Positions 19,001 through 27,506 of a stretch of DNA of 64,000 nucleotides are shown here, piece by piece. The stretch is taken from the NCBI GenBank assembly GCA_947074205.1, contig CAMTOQ010000006.1:30708-94707 (forward strand), read 5' to 3'. The stretch's first letter is position 1; every line of letters begins with the position of its first letter. Both the position numbers and the translations under genes were made by a program. This DNA comes from an uncultured Bacteroides sp. Lineage in GTDB: Bacteria; Bacteroidota; Bacteroidia; Bacteroidales; Bacteroidaceae. The notes beneath the pieces are model-generated. The model had not been told where the DNA came from. It saw nothing but the letters and a program-made list of their open reading frames with translations, and did no database searches.

Positions 19001-20235
19001 GTCATTTACGGCTTCCCGATCGTTCTATTATGTTCGATGAAGATTCTATGCGCAAGGTGTTTACCAATCTGGTGGGTAATGCCATGAAGTTTACTCCGAA
19101 AGGTGGCAAAGTGAGCGTATTTGTATCGACTATGGCTCATCAAGGTAGTTCTTCGCTCTTTATCGCTATAAAGGATACCGGTAGCGGAATACCCGAACCG
19201 GATATTAAGCGGGTATTCAACCGTTTCTATCAGTCGCGAAACCAGCAATATGAGTCTATGTCGGGCCAAAGTGGTACAGGTATTGGTCTTTATCTCTGCA
19301 AGCGTATCATTCAACTCTATGACGGAGAGATTGCAGTGAAGAATAATCGCAACGTAGGGTGTTCGTTCCGTATAATGTTGCCATTGCAGTTGGGTGACAA
19401 CAGTGCAATAGATGAGGCCGGCCAACAAGAAATGATGCCGATGAATCTCAAAAGAGATGTAGAGAGTCAAACCATACCAATGAATATATTAGTGGTGGAA
19501 GACAATAAGGATATGCGCGACTATATATCGTCTATCCTTCGCTCACGATACACTATCCTTGAGGCAGGACATGGGCTAGAGGCATTGGAGGTTCTAAAGA
19601 AACAATCAGTAGACTTTATCATCAGCGACCTGATGATGCCTATGATGAATGGTATTGAGCTATCAAGACAGATTAAATCAGACTTTACTCTATCGCATAT
19701 TCCACTACTGATGCTGACAGCAAAAACGGCCGACGAATCGCGTATTGAAGGGTTTAAAGTTGGGGTGGACGAGTACCTACTCAAACCATTTGAAGAGGAA
19801 TTACTACTGACACGAATAGATAATCTACTCGAGAATCGTCGTCGCCTGCAACAGAAATTCTCTATCAGCATGGAAGTCGATACGCTCAATATTGATTGCG
19901 AGTCGGCGGATAAGCGTTTCATGGATAAAGTGATGGAGGTCGTTAAAGACAACTTCCGCAACTCCTACTGGGAAGTGAGCGACTTTGTAGATGCTATGGG
20001 AGTGAGCAAGAGCTTAGTAAACAAGAAAATGCAAACACTAACCGGACAAAGTGCCGGACAATTTATACGCAACTATCGACTAAACATTGCACGAGAACTA
20101 TTAGGGCGTAATGCTAAAACGAAAGGGCTGAATATTTCGGAGGTGGCCTATGAAGTAGGCTTTAACGATCCTAAATATTTCACACGCTGTTTCACGAAGC
20201 AATTTGGTGTAACGCCATCATCGCTACTAGATTAA
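16006..20235 (+). CDS. Hybrid two-component system (HTCS) sensor-regulator for the arabinan PUL
   Basis: A 1409-residue one-protein signalling system. It has a signal peptide (1-20), two seven-bladed reg_prop propellers with repeated W-(V/L/I)-G-T motifs (about 30-690), a Y_Y_Y domain (about 710-795), a transmembrane helix (about 806-826), and a coiled coil leading to the HisKA phospho-acceptor His909 (THEFRTPL). These are followed by the HATPase (LVGNAMKFT, DTGSGIP, GTGIGLYL), a receiver domain from about 1160 with Asp1208 (ISDLMMP), and a C-terminal AraC-type HTH (VGFNDPKYFTRCF). Family members bind oligosaccharides in the periplasm and switch on the linked PUL. It sits between the two operons that share its presumed operator. 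Confidence 0.96.
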   Translation: MPRILLFILLFSFIIPDSFAFVDRSKEWAERYNFSSLSMNDGLPCNFVDDMIKDSRGFLWLATLGEGVTRYDGSDFVLFNMGSTQTKLRSNFVRTICEDDFGRIWAGSEMGLDVINIYSLEQETPSSFEGKLTPFSILPIHYIYKSKNGHLWLASKNNLYRISFNDQGDVKQIIKVYELSDESECVRTIIQRGDEVLFNNGISIISLKENEDRYDWTTEKAPLVVMPLLNSRVQSIYHKENELWVGTISGLFRFDLLGGAVRWYLHDPQDGSSLSQNFITDIAETSDHYLLVSTFKGINVYNALTDNFERIDKDGCGLGANNHLSNRLNCDFINCMLIDDEMVWVGTEVGGLNLISRRKLYVDNYLHSPSQPGSISHNPVNAIYEDSKGTLWVGTVEGGLNRKKKGEDYFSHFTTDSPTNLSHNSVSCFTSDAKGRIWVGTWGGGIGRVEINQRGDATFHPISSEDFTDFSDGFIGVLSYDAINNALWVGTAQSVYVHLLESGKVLEPLKGAIPGGIEGCTGYFIDDKSHLWIGMAAGLCRIDLHTLHAPRLVYQLWRNKLDDPESKIPERVTYITQSKDGTMWVGSNGYGFYYSVVDDNGEYHFKGLTTEDGLVNNSVRGIKEDLDGNIWVSTTNGLSYYNRQQDSFVNYGERDGLACSQFYWNAIEYGREGELYLGSVAGLSIVKPGVQTTKLVDIPIAFTQTRVASKDVQPVDGKLKMHERDKTLYLEFAALDYSSPTSSAYSYRLKGFDNQWVRVSANRRTAAFTNLDAGTYQFELRYAPYGREWQQLEETLTIEVVPYFYKTVGFIALVSLLVLFIGYQLWNWRIRSLKLQQELLHRKVEERTRTLEQQKMLLTTQTNELSRQNELLVAQNEKITKQKTQILTMSKKVQELTVDRLSFFTNITHEFRTPLTLIIGPIERALKLSSNPLVVEQLNLVERNSKYLLSLVNQLMDFRKVESGNMSIMLKAGDFKSFFEEVIAPFRDFAASHGITLDSHLRLPDRSIMFDEDSMRKVFTNLVGNAMKFTPKGGKVSVFVSTMAHQGSSSLFIAIKDTGSGIPEPDIKRVFNRFYQSRNQQYESMSGQSGTGIGLYLCKRIIQLYDGEIAVKNNRNVGCSFRIMLPLQLGDNSAIDEAGQQEMMPMNLKRDVESQTIPMNILVVEDNKDMRDYISSILRSRYTILEAGHGLEALEVLKKQSVDFIISDLMMPMMNGIELSRQIKSDFTLSHIPLLMLTAKTADESRIEGFKVGVDEYLLKPFEEELLLTRIDNLLENRRRLQQKFSISMEVDTLNIDCESADKRFMDKVMEVVKDNFRNSYWEVSDFVDAMGVSKSLVNKKMQTLTGQSAGQFIRNYRLNIARELLGRNAKTKGLNISEVAYEVGFNDPKYFTRCFTKQFGVTPSSLLD

Positions 20236-20293
20236 CAGAGAAAACACATAGACACATGACGAAAATGCGGAATAAGGGTTCTATTTACACTTT

Positions 20294-20350
20294 TATCCAC
20301 TTTGTTTATTCTTTTGTCCACCCCCAATGAGGGGCTTAGGACTAGCTTTG
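20294..20350 (+). promoter_or_regulatory. HTCS operator (direct repeats) and promoter of the LamG-SusCD operon
   Basis: Half-sites TATCCACTT (20294-20302) and TGTCCACCC (20315-20323) are 21 bp apart. After 19 bases comes the -7 box TAGCTTTG (20343-20350), 41 bases before the LamG start. Orientation and spacing copy the operator in front of the minus-strand GH43 operon. The second half-site also begins a CCCC/GGGG inverted repeat. No separate -33 TTTG at correct spacing is present, as expected for an activator-dependent promoter. Confidence 0.72.
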
Positions 20351-20391
20351 TACCTTAGAAAAACAAAATAGCAACCCTAAAAATCTATATT

Positions 20392-22566
20392 ATGAAGACA
20401 AAAAGTTGGTCATCGCTTCTGATGGCTGCATTTGCAATTCTTTGTTTGTGGTCTTGTAAAGACTGGGGTCAGATAGATCCACCAGCCGGCAATCAAGTCT
20501 ACCCAAAACTAGAATTGAAAGGAGCATTTAAGTTCGAGGAAGAACTATCTCCTGAGACCTCGTTGCTCGTTGCTTATGACAACGGTCAAATCCCTAAAAT
20601 TGTAACCGACGAAGAGAAAGGAAAAGTATTGCAGCTCGCTGGCGGGTATGCTCGTTTCACCAATCCTTTGTACGATGTGAAGATTCAAACAGCTGCATCT
20701 GTTACCTTCTGGGTAAAGACAACTGAAAACAACCTCAATGGAGCTATTCTTAGCTTTGCCAACGAAGACAACACATCCAAGGTGTTTTTCACACCTAACA
20801 CTTGGTTGAGTTTTACTAGCCCTACGGCTTCGCTTGATATCAACAACCCTAGCACGTCTACTTCTACAGCTTTGACTGCTGATGAATGGCACTATGTGGC
20901 ACTGATTATGCGCACAGATGGCTATACTATATATATAGATGGTGAAAAGAGCTCGGAAGAGTCTTTCACAGGCGACGATACCTTTAACTATTCAGAGCTG
21001 GTAAACTCGTTTATCCAGATGCCTTTCCTTTATTTGGGATATGGATCGAGCGTTGAACCACAAAAAATGTGGATTGACGATATCAGTGTATATAGAAACG
21101 TCATCACCTCAAAAGAAATCAGCGTACCGGCTATTAGCGGTGGCGAAGAATATAGATTCCCTCCACGCGGTACAGTGGGCTACTACAAATTGGATGGAAC
21201 TTTTGCCAATAGCTTAAATCCTTCACAAAGTGGTGAGTTGGTTACTGTAGAACCTCAAGCAACACCTTCTGACTTTATAAGTGATGCAGAGCGTGGTTTG
21301 GTATGGAATCAGCAAGAAGGTTGGACAGGACATGCTAATGGATGGGCATATACTCGTTTCACCAACCCATTAAAAGGTCAATCTATTGAAGATGGTGTAA
21401 GTGTAAGTATGTGGTTGAATCCTCCACATTTGAATTGGTGGGATCAGATCTTTGTATTGAACGATGGTACTAGCAAATTCTGGTTCAATGCTATCGGCTA
21501 CCTAGGCTATAATGGCGATGGTGGTTATTTCGACTGTCACAACAACAACGCAGACAATGCACTTGAACCCGGAGTATGGACATTAGTTACCATCAATATG
21601 ATGGCAGATGATTTCGAGGTGTATTACAACGGTGTATTGAAATTCACGAAAGACAACAATGCAGCGTATGGTGGCGATATGGCCAGCTATAACACAATAC
21701 TCAACATGTTTACTACTGCCAATGAGTTCTTCTTGGGCTATGAAACTTGGTGGAAATGTGCTCCATCAATGGTGGATGATATCTTCTTGATGACTCGCCC
21801 ATTGACTGAGAAAGAGATTCAAAATCTATTTGAAGATACTAAGAAAGGCAATGGTGGTGCGCCTGTTAACCCATCTTTTGCACCATCACTATTTGGCTAC
21901 TACACATTAGATAATACGTTTGCTAACGCATTGAATCCTTCGCAAAGTGGTGAACTTATCACGATGGAAGAACAGGCAACGCCTTCTGACTTTATGGTAG
22001 ATGATGTGCGTGGTGCGGTATGGAATCAGCAAGAAGGTTGGACAGGCCATGCCAATGGTTGGGCCTACACACGCTTTGACAATCCTTTGAAAGGAAAATC
22101 GGCTCCAGAGGGTATCAGTGTAAGCCTTTGGTTGAATCCTCCTCACTTGAACTGGTGGGATCAGATCTTCGTAATGAACGACGGTACTAGTAAATTCTGG
22201 TTTAACGCTATTGGCTACCTAGGCTACAACGGCGCTGGTGGATGGTTTGACTGTCACAACAATAATGCAGACAATGCTCTTGTACCTGGAGTGTGGACAT
22301 TGGTTACAATCAACGTATTGCCCGACGGCTTCCAAGTATTCTACAACGGTGAGTTGAAGTTTGACAACGAAAACAATGCTGCATTTAATAGCGAGAACCC
22401 CAACTACGGTATGATAGTGGATATGTTTACCACTGCCAATGACTTCTTCTTGGGTTACGAAACTTGGTGGAAATGTGCGCCATCTATGGTAGATGATATC
22501 TATCTATGTGCTAGCCCACTAACCGAACAGCAGGCTGCAGCGATGTATAATGCAACCAAGAAATAA
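20392..22566 (+). CDS. Surface lipoprotein with three LamG/concanavalin-like domains
   Basis: A 724-residue lipoprotein (lipobox LWSC, Cys22). Three LamG-like beta-sandwich domains cover about 45-245, 262-485 and 500-724. Domains 2 and 3 are close copies (shared blocks such as WNQQEGWTGHANGWAYTRF and LNPPHLNWWDQIFV, offset exactly 239 residues), implying a recent tandem duplication. No catalytic residues are recognised. By position at the head of the SusCD operon it is probably a surface glycan-binding protein that takes the place usually held by SusE/F-like proteins downstream of SusD. Binding of arabinan is inference from the PUL. Confidence 0.82.
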   Translation: MKTKSWSSLLMAAFAILCLWSCKDWGQIDPPAGNQVYPKLELKGAFKFEEELSPETSLLVAYDNGQIPKIVTDEEKGKVLQLAGGYARFTNPLYDVKIQTAASVTFWVKTTENNLNGAILSFANEDNTSKVFFTPNTWLSFTSPTASLDINNPSTSTSTALTADEWHYVALIMRTDGYTIYIDGEKSSEESFTGDDTFNYSELVNSFIQMPFLYLGYGSSVEPQKMWIDDISVYRNVITSKEISVPAISGGEEYRFPPRGTVGYYKLDGTFANSLNPSQSGELVTVEPQATPSDFISDAERGLVWNQQEGWTGHANGWAYTRFTNPLKGQSIEDGVSVSMWLNPPHLNWWDQIFVLNDGTSKFWFNAIGYLGYNGDGGYFDCHNNNADNALEPGVWTLVTINMMADDFEVYYNGVLKFTKDNNAAYGGDMASYNTILNMFTTANEFFLGYETWWKCAPSMVDDIFLMTRPLTEKEIQNLFEDTKKGNGGAPVNPSFAPSLFGYYTLDNTFANALNPSQSGELITMEEQATPSDFMVDDVRGAVWNQQEGWTGHANGWAYTRFDNPLKGKSAPEGISVSLWLNPPHLNWWDQIFVMNDGTSKFWFNAIGYLGYNGAGGWFDCHNNNADNALVPGVWTLVTINVLPDGFQVFYNGELKFDNENNAAFNSENPNYGMIVDMFTTANDFFLGYETWWKCAPSMVDDIYLCASPLTEQQAAAMYNATKK
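21178..22557 (+). repeat. Tandem duplication of a LamG-domain coding unit
   Basis: A unit starting at 21178 recurs at 21895, an in-frame offset of 717 bases. Long stretches are nearly identical in both DNA and protein, for example the segment around TGGAATCAGCAAGAAGGTTG at 21304 and 22021. Confidence 0.8.
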
Positions 22567-22595
22567 GTTAGAATCTAATATTTAAAAAACACTAT

Positions 22596-25500
22596 ATGAA
22601 AGAAAAGAAAATAGGCAGAGCATGGGGCATAAAGAGTCTCTATATGCTACTGACACTTAGCTTTCTGTTTATGAGTCAAGCTGCATTTGCACAGTCAAGA
22701 ACTGTGACCGGTGTGGTAAAAGATTCGGCAGGTGAGCCGGTAATTGGTGCCAGTGTTCTTGAAAAAGGTACCTCCAATGGTACAATCACTGATTTTGATG
22801 GAAACTTCTCGATACAAGTGAGTGGAGATAAGGCCGTGTTACAGGTAAGTTTCGTAGGATATACCCCACAGGAAATAGCTGTGGGGGGCAAAAACTTCTA
22901 TAACATAGTGCTTCAAGATGATACTAAGGTATTGGATGAAGTTGTTGTAGTGGGTTATGGTGCTCAAAAGAAGGAGAGTGTGGTTGGTGCCATCTCTCAA
23001 GTTTCTTCAAAGGAACTGTTGAAATCGCCAGCTGCCAACGTGTCGCAAGCCATAGCGGGTAAAATTCCTGGGGTGATCACTACACAGACTTCGGGTGCTC
23101 CTGGTTCGGACGATATGCAGATCTTTATCCGTGGTCGTGCTTCGTTCGCAGGTGACAACCAACCTCTAATCTTGGTGGATGGTGTAGAACGTTCGTTCTC
23201 GCAAATTGCTCCAGACGATATTGAAACCATCTCTACTCTGAAAGATGCCTCGGCAACAGCCGTATATGGTGTGCGTGGTGCAAATGGTGTAATGATTATC
23301 ACGACAAAACGTGGTCGTCAGCAAAAACCTGTAGTGAGCTTGACGGCTAACTATCAGATTCAATCGCCTACACGCAAAGATAACTACTTGGATTCGTACA
23401 ACTCTGTATCGCTGCTCGAAGAAGCTTTGGCCAATGACGGCTTAGCTTCGCAATACTCTGCTGCCGATTTGGATATGTATCGCAAATCATCGGCTGGCCA
23501 GCTTTCGGGGCTTGAGGCATTGCTCTATCCTAATGTAGACTGGTATGACACAGTGCTTCGCAAATCGGCTCCTGCTCAACGCTACAATGTCAACATTCAA
23601 GGTGGTACTAAGCGTATGAGTTACTTCGTGTCGGGTGAGTTCTACGATCAACAAGGCTTGTATCGCGACTTCAGTACGGATGCTTATGGTAATAAGTCTA
23701 ACACAGGTTTCCGCCGTTATGCTTTCCGTGCCAACTTGGACTTCACATTGACTAGTGACTTGCAGATGTCGGTGAACTTCGGTACACGTTTCGAAGAGCG
23801 TCGTGGACCAAATACTTCAGAACGTTCGGATTATAGCGAAGTGTTCTATGAATTGAACTCTACTCCGGGATGGATCTTCCCAGTGAGCTATACAGTAGGC
23901 GAAGGCGAAGACCGTCAGACACTTTATGGTGGTAGCTCGCAGTATCAAAACAATATCGTTGGACGTTTGGCCAATGCCGGTTTCTATCGTGCAACAAACA
24001 CTATTAGTGAAACCAACTTCATCATTGACTATAAAATGGACTGGTTGACACCTGGTTTAAAAGTTCGTGGTATGGCCTCGTTTGACTACGATGCTTACTA
24101 CAATCGTAAATTTGCGGCATCATTTGCAACTTACGAATTGAACGACCGCGCCAACTTCCAATCATTTGATGCCTACAATCAGTTTAACAGTGACACAGAA
24201 CTAGCATATGCCGGAAACGATCAAACGACTATCTATAAGCTGTATTTGGAAGCTCAAATCAACTGGGCACGCACTTTTGGTAAAAACGATATCACAGCGA
24301 TGGTGCTATACAATCAAAACGATTATCGCTTCCAAGCTAACTTGGCTGAACGCTATCAAGGTTTGGTAGGTCGTGCCACTTATGCTTATGACAATCGCTA
24401 TTTAGCCGAGGTGAACTTTGGTTACAATGGTTCTGAAAACTTTATCAGCGGCAAACGCTTTGGTTTCTTCCCCTCGTTCTCTTTGGGTTGGAGAATCAAC
24501 AACGAAGAGTTTATGAAAGGCACTGAAGACTGGTTGAGCTCATTGAAGCTCCGTGCTTCGTACGGTCAGGTAGGTAATGATATCTATAAGATCAATGGTG
24601 TGAAACAGCGCTTCTTGTACCAAGCAATATGGTCGCAAATCAGTAATGACTACTATTTTGGAACTACTGGACAAACAGGTATATTCGAAAGTCAATATCC
24701 TAACTACGGTGTGACTTGGGAACGTGCTCATAAATACAATGCAGGTATCGAGGCCGGAGTATGGAATAACAAACTGACGGCTAACATCGACTTCTTCTAC
24801 GAAAAGCGCAATAACATCTTGACGCCCTATGCTACACGTCCACAATGGGTAGGTGTAAATATGGCCGCAGGTAATCTGGGAGAAACTAAGAATAAAGGTT
24901 ATGAAGTAGAGTTGAAATACAACGACCAAGTAGGAAGTGATTTTAATTATTCATTAGGCTTTACTTACTCGCATGCTAAGAATGAGATTATTGGTATGGA
25001 CGAGCCCGACTCTAAAACAGACTACCGCAAGCGTGAAGGTCATGCCATTAACCAATACTTCGGGTTGGTATGTGACGGATTTGTAACATCGGCCGATCTT
25101 GCTAATCCTAACTTCCCTGTATCGACCTATGGCAATGTGCAGGTGGGTGACTTGAAATACCGTGATATGAACAACGATGGTTTCATTGACGACCGTGACG
25201 AAACATTCATCGGTTTCAGTGATATCCCTGAAAACACCTACGCGCTATCTCTTAATATGAATTACAAGGGAATTGGTTTTAACATCATGTTCCAAGGAGT
25301 GAGCAATGTGAGCCGTTTCTATGATGCAGAGGCAATGTTTGCCTTTGTGAATGGCGGTAAGGTACGCGAACAACATTTGGAGCGTTGGAATCCTATGATG
25401 AGTGAAGCCGAAAACTTGGCAAGTGCCACTTATCCACTATTACACTATGATGGAAATGGTGACCACAACCAACGTGCCAACTCATTCTTCTTGAGAAACG

Positions 25501-25715
25501 GTAATTTCTTCCGTTTGAAAAACATTGAGTTGAGCTATAGCTTCCCACAAAACCTGATCTCAAAGATCGGTATGAGTGATTTGCGTTTCTATGTGAATGC
25601 TAACAACCTTGTGACTTGGGACAAACTAGATGGTCTATGTGACCCTGAAAGCAACGGATCAAACCGATACCCAATTATGAAGACGGTGAACTTTGGTGTT
25701 AATATTAAATTCTAA
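22596..25715 (+). CDS. SusC-like TonB-dependent outer-membrane transporter 1
   Basis: A 1039-residue SusC/RagA-type receptor. It has a signal peptide ending at about AFAQ (33), a carboxypeptidase-regulatory-like domain (about 35-108), a canonical TonB box DEVVVVGYG (114-122), a plug domain with the SusC signature (LKDASATAVYGVRGANGV) and a 22-stranded barrel ending in VNFGVNIKF. It imports oligosaccharides together with SusD1, whose gene starts 6 bases downstream. Its place in the arabinan PUL suggests arabino-oligosaccharides as cargo. The start fits a weak A-rich upstream region typical of the phylum. Confidence 0.95.
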   Translation: MKEKKIGRAWGIKSLYMLLTLSFLFMSQAAFAQSRTVTGVVKDSAGEPVIGASVLEKGTSNGTITDFDGNFSIQVSGDKAVLQVSFVGYTPQEIAVGGKNFYNIVLQDDTKVLDEVVVVGYGAQKKESVVGAISQVSSKELLKSPAANVSQAIAGKIPGVITTQTSGAPGSDDMQIFIRGRASFAGDNQPLILVDGVERSFSQIAPDDIETISTLKDASATAVYGVRGANGVMIITTKRGRQQKPVVSLTANYQIQSPTRKDNYLDSYNSVSLLEEALANDGLASQYSAADLDMYRKSSAGQLSGLEALLYPNVDWYDTVLRKSAPAQRYNVNIQGGTKRMSYFVSGEFYDQQGLYRDFSTDAYGNKSNTGFRRYAFRANLDFTLTSDLQMSVNFGTRFEERRGPNTSERSDYSEVFYELNSTPGWIFPVSYTVGEGEDRQTLYGGSSQYQNNIVGRLANAGFYRATNTISETNFIIDYKMDWLTPGLKVRGMASFDYDAYYNRKFAASFATYELNDRANFQSFDAYNQFNSDTELAYAGNDQTTIYKLYLEAQINWARTFGKNDITAMVLYNQNDYRFQANLAERYQGLVGRATYAYDNRYLAEVNFGYNGSENFISGKRFGFFPSFSLGWRINNEEFMKGTEDWLSSLKLRASYGQVGNDIYKINGVKQRFLYQAIWSQISNDYYFGTTGQTGIFESQYPNYGVTWERAHKYNAGIEAGVWNNKLTANIDFFYEKRNNILTPYATRPQWVGVNMAAGNLGETKNKGYEVELKYNDQVGSDFNYSLGFTYSHAKNEIIGMDEPDSKTDYRKREGHAINQYFGLVCDGFVTSADLANPNFPVSTYGNVQVGDLKYRDMNNDGFIDDRDETFIGFSDIPENTYALSLNMNYKGIGFNIMFQGVSNVSRFYDAEAMFAFVNGGKVREQHLERWNPMMSEAENLASATYPLLHYDGNGDHNQRANSFFLRNGNFFRLKNIELSYSFPQNLISKIGMSDLRFYVNANNLVTWDKLDGLCDPESNGSNRYPIMKTVNFGVNIKF

Positions 25716-25721
25716 TAGAGC

Positions 25722-27488
25722 ATGAAAAAGCAATTATTATATACAGCATTTGTACTAGGAATGGCTACCTCTACTTTGACATCGTGCGAAGATGTATTTG
25801 GTGGTTTCCTAGACAAACAGCCCAGTAACGAGCTGACCGAAGAGCAGGTGTTCAGTGACTGGAATACGATGAAACAGTTTCATACGGATACTTACAACTT
25901 TCTGCTCAATGGGGCCCGCCGCATCAATAACTCGTGGCTAGATACCGCTACCGACCTAGCGCATACAAGTTATGCTAACGGAGGAACACGTACCAGCTTC
26001 AATATTGGCAACTACTATGCGTCGGGTGCCAGTAGCGAGCTAGCAGGTATTTGGGAAAGTCGCTACCGCGGTATTCGTAAGTGCAATATGCTCTTGGAAC
26101 GTGTTGACCTTGTTCCAAAAAATGCGGATGACTCAGAAGAAAAATATGAAAAGGAGAAGAGAAACTTTAAAGCAGAGGCACGCTTCTTTCGTGCTTATTT
26201 CTACTGGGAGATGTTCCTTCGCTATGGCCCAGTGCCTTTGGTGACAGAGGTGCTCGATCCAGACGGAGACTTGTTGAGCAACTACACTACACGCCCATCA
26301 TTGAAAGAGTATGTTGTGGACTTTGTTTTGAATGAGCTTAACGAGTGTGAGTCTGACATGATCGATTACGAAGAGGGTTCGAACTCATCGAATGCCGGTC
26401 GCGTTACTCAGGCAGCTGCTAGTGCCCTGAAATCGCGCATCATGCTCTACATGGCAAGTGACCGTTTTAGCGCAGAGTCGAGTGTGACATGGGCTCAAGC
26501 CGTACAAGCAGCCGAAGAATTTATTGCAAAACACGGTGCCAATTACAGCCTATTTACTGATAACAACCCAATAGATGCATATACTAATGCTATCTTGCGT
26601 ACAACTTATGAAGGTGGAAATAAAGAGGTGATCTTCTTCCGTAATGATGTTAAGATTGGTTGGGGAGCTATCGCATCTGATACACCTGTAGGCGAAGGTG
26701 GTAACGGTGGTATGTGTCCATCGCAAAACCTAGTAGATATGTACGATATGGCCGACGGAACATCGCCTTTCGCTCAATATGATGAAACTGGTGCACCTGT
26801 GTACAATGGCACATCTACTCCTGCTGTGAATGCTAGTAGCAATTACAACGATGCAAGACCTTGTGAAAACCGTGACCCACGTTTGACCGCTAGTGTTCTG
26901 TACAACGGTGTGGCTTGGGGCAATGGTACAATCAATGTTTTGTTGGGCCAAAGAGATAACCCTATAGGCAATGCCAATGCTACACCTACGGGATACTATA
27001 CACGTAAATATATTCCAGAATCTATACTAAGTTCAGTACACTCTGGTTCTAGCTATCGCAACTGGGCATTGATTCGCTACGCTGAGATATTGCTCAATTA
27101 CGCCGAAGCGTTGAACGAGTCGGGTGCTAGCCGCGAACAAGTATTGAATGCTATTCAGCCTATCCGTGATCGAGTTGGCTTGACAGCTTTGCTTGTAGAT
27201 CGTAGTGACTTGCAAACAAAGGAGCAAATCAGAAACTTCCTTCGCAAGGAACGCACTGTAGAGTTGGCATTCGAAGAACATCGCTCATGGGATGTACGCC
27301 GTTGGAATGTGGCCCAGAAAGCTTTGGCGCGTCCTATATATGGTGTGGACGTGACGATGCAAAATGGATCAATAGTCTATACACGCAAAGTGACACAACA
27401 ACGCGTATTCACAGAGAAAATGTATTTGTACCCCATACCGGAAGTGGAAGTGTGGAAAACAAACATTGCAAATAATCCCGGATGGTAA
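25722..27488 (+). CDS. SusD/RagB-like surface glycan-binding lipoprotein 1
   Basis: A 588-residue lipoprotein (lipobox TSC near residue 22, followed by EDVFGGFLDKQPS, the usual SusD start). The TPR-rich SusD fold is shown by RNFKAEARFFRAYFYWEMFLRYGPVPLVTE and by the C-terminal RIRD-type block (FLRKERTVELAFEEHRSWDVRRW) ending in NPGW. It caps SusC1 and binds glycan at the cell surface. It is translated with susC1 (6-base gap) and followed by the second susC after 18 bases. Confidence 0.95.
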   Translation: MKKQLLYTAFVLGMATSTLTSCEDVFGGFLDKQPSNELTEEQVFSDWNTMKQFHTDTYNFLLNGARRINNSWLDTATDLAHTSYANGGTRTSFNIGNYYASGASSELAGIWESRYRGIRKCNMLLERVDLVPKNADDSEEKYEKEKRNFKAEARFFRAYFYWEMFLRYGPVPLVTEVLDPDGDLLSNYTTRPSLKEYVVDFVLNELNECESDMIDYEEGSNSSNAGRVTQAAASALKSRIMLYMASDRFSAESSVTWAQAVQAAEEFIAKHGANYSLFTDNNPIDAYTNAILRTTYEGGNKEVIFFRNDVKIGWGAIASDTPVGEGGNGGMCPSQNLVDMYDMADGTSPFAQYDETGAPVYNGTSTPAVNASSNYNDARPCENRDPRLTASVLYNGVAWGNGTINVLLGQRDNPIGNANATPTGYYTRKYIPESILSSVHSGSSYRNWALIRYAEILLNYAEALNESGASREQVLNAIQPIRDRVGLTALLVDRSDLQTKEQIRNFLRKERTVELAFEEHRSWDVRRWNVAQKALARPIYGVDVTMQNGSIVYTRKVTQQRVFTEKMYLYPIPEVEVWKTNIANNPGW

Positions 27489-27506
27489 TCTTAATTCTAG
27501 TCTATT

